Assembly (NCBI GenBank): GCA_025769875.1
Contig: JAGFNK010000249.1
Span: 1-64,000, forward strand
Direction of reading: 5' to 3'
Source: Russula earlei
Taxonomy: Eukaryota; Basidiomycota; Agaricomycetes; Russulales; Russulaceae
Length of the DNA stretch: 64,000 nt
Below, piece after piece: positions 59,003 to 64,000 of the stretch. The notes beneath the pieces were generated by a model, which was not told where the DNA came from, did not search any database, and saw only the letters and a program-made list of their open reading frames with translations. Positions within the stretch are counted from its first letter, which is position 1; every line of letters starts with the position of its first letter. The position numbers were made by a program, and so were the translations under genes.

Positions 59003-59541
59003 TGTTGTGATTCCTGACTGCAAGTGAGCTCGATTGTGAGTGCACAAGGCTGAGTGAGGGATCCCCTCACTTGACACATATACCTAGAACTGTTTTAGCA
59101 TCTCTGAGTGGAACTAGTTATTTACACTCAGTTTGTACCTAGTCTACTTAATTAACATAGATGTTGATTGGCTTGACTGACATTCTGTCATTTGGATACC
59201 ATTCATTTACCTCCTGCCTACTTAAATGAGTAGATAGTTCACCCTTGTCCCTCAGTGATCACTCATGTGTGTGAGTCACTGAGGTGCGTTCCCACTTACT
59301 TACCATTTCTTATGTTCTACAAAGCTGATACCTGAATAGTGCAGTCATTACATTACTCAGGTGAATATATTCCAGTGATTGCTCACATGTGCAAGTCACT
59401 GAGTGCAGTCATTACATCACTCATTTGTTACATTACTCAGCAACTCTCACATGTGCAAACATGCAGGCCCTTTCCTTCAGATGCTGCACTCACTCAATAA
59501 AACAGTCGCTTCCCAACTCTATAAACTATTAATTTTCTACA
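59003..59541 (+). repeat. 3' LTR of the nested copia element
   Basis: 539 bp, TGTTGTGATTCC...TTTTCTACA, matching the 5' LTR. It has two palindromic blocks, CTCAGTGATCACTCATG...GAGTCACTGAG (59252) and CAGTGATTGCTCACATG...AAGTCACTGAG (59372). Confidence 0.93.
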
Positions 59542-59580
59542 AGGTAGGACAAGGGAGAACTTGCAATGTGAACGACTGTG

Positions 59581-60803
59581 GTGGTTTTGGGCCGCCAGGG
59601 GCGTGTGTGGAGGAGCGCAAAAGCGCAACATGGCGCGTCCCCAGGATCATTTTTGATCCCTTAATTTTTTCCACTCCCCTCAAGGGAAAAATACATTCTG
59701 CTGTGACTTCTCAGGCCTTGTACGACCCACATCAAAACCGAAAATGTGCGAAAAGCAAGAACATTTCATATTGGCTCCACGACTCCATATCTGAGAAAAA
59801 CACAAACACGTGACTCAATCACATGCTCGCACCAAAACCGGAACAAGTGCATCAGCCACATAGAGAGGCAATGCATTATTTCCGTTGAAGTCCGAAGTCC
59901 ATCCACTATACGTTTTCATTACTGTTTTACTTCCATTCCCAACTCCAAAAAACTCCTAAAAAACACTCTCCTATTTTATTCCTTAAGTAACATACTTGTA
60001 AAACATATAAAGTAGCCTCTTATTGCCTGCAAATGTATCATTGTTGTGTTCCTTGTTCTCAAAAGAAACCCCTCACATGTACTTCAAAACAAAGTCCCCT
60101 CCTCGTGCATCAGTAAAGATGGATTTTAGTTTCCGTCGGTTTCTCACCTCAGGAAACCGAAAAAAACCAGCGGAAACCGGGAAACCGGGAGACTGGGAAA
60201 CCCATGTCTGGTTTCCCGGAAACAACCTGAGAGTATCTTTCATGGAAACCTAAGAAACTAACAGAAACCTGTCGAAAGTTTGGAAACTGGTAGAACTATA
60301 GTACAGTAGGAAAAAAATCACTGAAAATGGTCAGAAATAGGGTATACGTCATTTCTACTTGTAATTGGAAGTCAATTCGAGCTGGTACGGATCTAAGCCT
60401 TGAGGGGACTCTCAGGTATATATGGATCAGCATGGAATGCAGATATCATCGAGGCATCAGCACGATGAAGGGATTTATCATCACCATCGTTGTCTGCACA
60501 TTCCAGTGCAAGGTGCCAGTGTTGCTCACTCAGACGGTCGATGTGACCATAGAAAACTTGAATTGTTTTCCAGTGTGCTTCATGATGTCTACCAGGTTTC
60601 CCAGTTTCTGGGTTTTTGGTTTCCGGAAACTGGGAAACCAGCAGAAACCAACAAAAACCCGGGAATTTTTTTTATGGTTTGCTGATGTGCTCTACCACCA
60701 CTCCACGTCTTTACATGCATTCCTGACCCCATGCCACATCAATGGTCCATCGGCCCATCTTGCCCACTTGTGCGTTCCCACCACCTGTGACATATCTTCA
60801 CCA
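59581..60803. mobile_element. 1.2 kb insertion of unknown class in unit 2
   Basis: Unit 1 reads GAACGACTGTGTTGTTGTC without a break. In unit 2 1223 bp lie between two copies of GACTGTG (59574-59580 and 60804-60810), so this is an insertion with a 7-bp (possibly 8-bp) target duplication. I see no clear terminal inverted repeats and no protein. The middle (60140-60290 and 60590-60660) is full of GGTTTCC and GGAAACC motifs in both orientations, able to fold. Confidence 0.75.
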
Positions 60804-60933
60804 GACTGTGTTGTTGTCATGTCGATTGAATTTCGTCTTAGGCCGTCAGGAGCCGCGGAGTTCAAATCGAGTTTGAAATGTTGCAGTGGCTAGTTCGTTC
60901 GCTACGAACTCTTTTCGCCTCGTCATTCGTGTA

Positions 60934-62844
60934 ATGGCGGGTATCAACACCTGGAGAGACCTCCTGTTTCCAGTTTCTCAACACGTACATGTCTCTCTCC
61001 AACAATATAATAACCCACCAGTATCTGGCTCGGCACAAACGAGTTCCCTCAACGCCGCGATGGTGGGCGGCCCCTCACGCTTACCCGCATCCGTGGAACG
61101 AGTCGAGGGCTTGCTAAATAGTATGCGGGATCACCTGGTCGAAATAATTGATGAAAACTACGCAGAGCCCGCAGCAGGAACCGTTTTCTCAGGCACCACA
61201 CGTCCCATCACACCCCAAAGCGTTCTAGAACGACTCCAAGAAGAATGTCAGCTCACCTCGTTCTCTACGAAAAATGAAGCATCATCGGGGGCCATCTCAC
61301 AATATCTCTCTCTCCTGGTCGGAGACATCTATCGTGCCCTTACAAATGATGTACTGGAGTTCCGATCCCAAGAGCCTTCGCGATTCTCAAGGGTGGTCAC
61401 CGATCACACTTACCATATAGATAACCAGATCAAAATCCAATGGGAGGATAAGTCCTCGCACGTATTCGAGAGATTCATGAGGACGGAATTCCGTAGTCTG
61501 CTGGGAACGAACCGAGTGTTAGATCTACACCTGGCGTCATCATACACCGGTTACAAGGCCATCCTGAACAAGGTTCGTGTGGTTGCTTCTTTCAGCCGTC
61601 CATTATCTGAGTCAATCTGTACTTGTAGCTTGTGCTCCATGCGGGTGGCATCGAACACGAGCACGGATCAGCCGTTCGTTGGGCAGTCGTCTTCTGTGGC
61701 TTGAACTACACCATCATGTACATTCCACGGACGCAAGGGAGGCCCCGGGTCTACTGCTCACCGATCACCAAGTTCTGTCTTCCGCCTGGTGATAACGCAG
61801 GACAACTCCCACCTATCTGGAGCATGTTGGTGTACATGCTGCTCACAGAGGTCACGAACATCGACGATATGACTCTGATGAGACAATTTGGTTTGGATCC
61901 CCCACCAGAAGCTCCGTCTTCGTCGCCACGGGGAAGAGTGGAGACCGAGAATCTCATTGTAACCTCAAGGTTGCGGTCCAAAAGAGAGGGTCCACGTGCT
62001 GGTCCTTCAAATCTACACACAGGAGTTAGCAAACCTTTTTCTTTCATTCGTTCACACATGGTATTGACGAATCTGCCCAGACTCGCGCGAATATTGTCAT
62101 TCAATGCCTTGATGGCCTGCCAACCGAATTCACTCTCGTTGACGCACCCCTCACTCAACTTACAAAGAAAATGTGCCACCAATTCATACACCTTGACCAC
62201 TACCTTGGAGGGGGTTGGTCTTCTGTGTATGCATCGAGAAAATGGCATGTCGTCGTCAAGTTCGCTACCGTACCGAAGAAAGACCAGGCTATGCTCGAAC
62301 GCCAGCTCAGCAATGAGACGGCCGCATATCATAAGCTGAGCCGCATCGCTGGATGGGTGGTCCCTCTCCATTATGGGGAATTTAAGTGGGACGGCGGACG
62401 CGCGATTATCCTTTCTGATGAGGGTCGGTCCTTATCACATCTCGAGACGTTCTCATCACTGTCCGTTGTAGAGAGGTATGACTTGCCGTGATTCGAAGAA
62501 GATTGCGCTGACTTTTCTATGGCAGACTTATCATTTTTGGGGAGCTGTACTGCATCCATCTATTGGGTGTCGAGCACGGGGACCTTGAGCCACAGAATGT
62601 GTTGCAGAAGAAGTGGGCCGGTTTTCCAAAGATCATCGACTTTGGGTTTGCGAATGTCAACCATTCATGTCCCGGCTGGAACCAATGTGGGGAGCTGAAA
62701 GACATGTGGCATAAGCTCGGGTTGGATAAGGTGAATCTCTGGTCGGTGCTGGAGAAGTTCAAGATCACACCGGTCACAGGTAGACACATGATAACCATCT
62801 TCATCCTGGCCCTGGCCGTGTTGATCATGAAATGGGCATTCTGA
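60934..62844 (+). CDS. Kinase-like protein, copy 2 (570 aa)
   Basis: Exons 60934-61572, 61629-61937, 62030-62475 and 62526-62844 have the same lengths as in copy 1 (639, 309, 446, 319 bp). ATG chosen to match copy 1, although an in-frame upstream ATG at 60886 would add 16 residues. All kinase-like motifs are kept: GGGWSSVYAS, VVVKFATV, EHGDLEPQNV and IIDFGFANV. Amino-acid differences cluster in the N-terminal part (for example QYNNPPVSGSAQ versus QYRNPPESRSVQ). The kinase-like part is nearly identical. Intron 2 holds extra sequence (92 versus 83 bp). Both copies look intact. Function unknown. Confidence 0.75.
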
Positions 62845-63367
62845 CTGTAAATACATTGATACCAGTTTTCCATACATGTTCACTGGAAAAGTGTATAGTT
62901 GTGAGGCAGGATACCCGCTACAGCGACCGGAGACGAGGTGGTCCTGAGCTGCCTCTATCATGGGATGACTCGCGTTCCCTCCGTCTTTTTCCGCGCGTGC
63001 ACGTGTTTTTGTTTTCCTTTCTTTTTTTGGGGGGGGGTTAATCCCCTCATTATTGCTGTCACCAACTCGGCTCGAATCCGCTTGAGCTGAGCCTGACACT
63101 GTGGGGGAGAGGTGTGAGAGCTGATCCCAGGCCGAGCTACCACCCTTACAAACTTAGTGTGCCCTTCCCGGGTTCACCACAGAACAGACAGAATACAATC
63201 ACATCAAGAGTAGGCCAGATGAAGGGGAGGAAAAAAGCATGCAGCATGCACATGCACATACACATAGTGGCCTTGGCAGCTCTCTATATCGCAAGTTGAG
63301 TCCCAGTCGAAGTGGAGGCGATGGAGACCTCACTCTTCCTTCACCATCCCTTCGTCGCCGCATGCCC
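62845..63367. other. Downstream flank of kinase-like gene, empty site of the TA element
   Basis: Corresponds to 33723-34042 joined to 38297-38400 in unit 1. It contains the uninterrupted target CACATAGTGGCC at 63261. A G-run (63031-63037) and about 100 bp at 63002-63105 (CACTGTGGGGGAG region) are absent from unit 1. Confidence 0.7.
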
Positions 63368-63829
63368 TCAGAACTTCTTCATCCTCTGCACCCCACAGCA
63401 CTGGCACCCTCCAAACGCACGTGCATCTTTGTGCCATTCCTCTACGGCATCCTGCCCGCCGTGCTCTGCCACGCCCGCCCTGAATCCGCGCCAGACAATC
63501 ACAGCGTGGGCTGCCGCTGCCCCAATGACGGCAACGTGGAAGGACCAGCGGGGAAGGGCTGCGCCAACAAGACACACAGCGCCTAGAAAAATCCTGAGGG
63601 GGGCACAGATGGTGAGGGCGCGGTGTGCGAGCCGGGGCAGGGGCATGCAAGGCGGGCCTGTACATGCGTACAAGCGGCGAAAGAGCACGGATAGAGCGTG
63701 ATTGCCACACCGACAGCGACGCCCCACGGCAGGAAGAACATGAGGCGCGGGAGGAACTGAGTGAGACTCCAGGGGGTGGCGGATGCGTAAGCGTTTTGAA
63801 CTGGATCTCCTCAGGATCCTGACCGTCAC
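63368..63829 (-). CDS. Possible membrane protein, full-length version of the truncated copy at 38297
   Basis: The minus-strand frame has two hydrophobic stretches (PLRIFLGAVCLVGAAL and WSFHVAVIGAAAAHAVIVW) and ends EHGGQDAVEEWHKDARAFGG then CCGVQRMKKF. No family is recognised. Its 3' part is duplicated and truncated at 38297-38529. Other frames are open here too because the sequence is GC-rich, so it could be one exon of a larger gene or a non-coding frame. Start uncertain. Confidence 0.4.
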   Translation of the reverse strand: MTVRILRRSSSKRLRIRHPLESHSVPPAPHVLPAVGRRCRCGNHALSVLFRRLYACTGPPCMPLPRLAHRALTICAPLRIFLGAVCLVGAALPRWSFHVAVIGAAAAHAVIVWRGFRAGVAEHGGQDAVEEWHKDARAFGGCQCCGVQRMKKF

Positions 63830-63842
63830 GCACGCACGTCAT

Positions 63843-64000
63843 CTATCCCTCGCAACCATGAAGGGACGCAGGGATGCATCAACGCAAATGACGCGTCTCA
63901 TATCTCAACAGAGCTTAGCAGACGCCGCCGCGGGGGTGGCGGAACGGGAATCCCGAACATTGGGTAGGGGGGGGGGCCGGCCGGAGGCCGAAAAAAAGTT
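63843..64000. other. Window end, nothing recognised
   Basis: GC-rich end with G-runs near 63966-63976 and a short A-run. No gene or repeat identified. Confidence 0.4.

Larger units (their letters stand above)
49130..59541 (+). mobile_element. Ty1/copia retrotransposon broken by nested insertions
   Basis: Ends are TGTTATGATTCC (49130) and TTTCTACA (59541), with AGGTA duplicated outside (49125-49129 and 59542-59546). The uninterrupted sequence in unit 1 confirms the insertion point. Removing five LTR insertions (49520-51318, 53275-54237, 55135-55667, 56773-57734, 58287-58898, each with its duplicated 5 bases) leaves about 5.5 kb, normal for copia. Gag, protease, integrase, RT and RNase H follow in that order, all with stops or lost catalytic residues. 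Confidence 0.95.
48338..63497 (+). repeat. Segmental duplication, unit 2
   Basis: Matches unit 1 (30861-38529) from AAGGCATGAATTATTC to CGCCAGACA once the copia element (49130-59541) and the 59581-60803 insertion are removed. It lacks the unit 1 DNA transposon. The first 0.8 kb has lost almost all CpG; the part after 60804 has not. Confidence 0.9.

Noticed and set aside
63960..64000. G-rich window end considered as possible telomeric repeat
   Set aside because: No TTAGGG-type tandem repeat is present; only simple G-runs.
1..64000. tRNA, rRNA and other structural RNA genes
   Set aside because: I looked for tRNA A/B boxes and conserved rRNA strings by eye and saw none. A tRNAscan or Infernal run would be decisive.

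Overview
The window looks like nuclear DNA of a filamentous basidiomycete, most likely an Agaricomycete. Protein-coding genes are cut by many 50-65 bp GT-AG introns. The core genes are fungal: translation elongation factor 3, V-ATPase subunit a and a peptidase M50B-like membrane protein. The mobile elements include a Plavaka-type CACTA transposase and DUF6532-like cargo, both expanded in mushrooms and relatives. I cannot name the species. All calls come from reading the sequence; no search was run.

Layout. 1-4029 is a decayed Ty1/copia element on the minus strand; its 5' LTR and primer-binding site can still be read. 5110-21101 is a gene-poor stretch with a kinase-like gene, an unknown gene with a premature stop, an inverted kinase fragment, an F-box gene with two frameshifts, a lone copia-type LTR, a C2H2 zinc-finger gene and a Ser/Thr kinase gene. 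21911-30691 is the conserved core: V-ATPase subunit a, EF-3 and the M50B-like protein, all on the plus strand.

30861-63497 is built on a segmental duplication. Unit 1 (30861-38529) and unit 2 (48338-63497) share a 570-residue kinase-like gene with identical exon lengths, plus flanking DNA. Each unit was later invaded independently. Unit 1 holds a 4.25 kb TA-flanked DNA transposon carrying a Ulp1-like protease and a DDE transposase. Unit 2 holds a copia retrotransposon (49130-59541) that is itself broken by five LTR insertions and one insertion inside an insertion, almost all with exact 5-bp target duplications. A 9.8 kb composite Plavaka element (38530-48324) sits between the units. It contains decayed DUF6532 cargo interrupted by a 2.1 kb TA-flanked element that appears to have captured part of a MAP kinase kinase; that element contains a further 0.8 kb TA-flanked element.

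A theme across 38.6-59.6 kb is loss of CpG. Where unit 2 can be aligned with unit 1, nearly every CpG has become TpG or CpA, and the same change plausibly explains destroyed catalytic residues in the copia protease and reverse transcriptase. This fits methylation-driven or RIP-like silencing confined to the transposon cluster, with a sharp right edge near 59.6-60.8 kb.

The most interesting candidates are the Ulp1-DDE TA element with its subterminal palindromes, the MAPKK-capturing element, and the reconstructable insertion history of the nested copia element.
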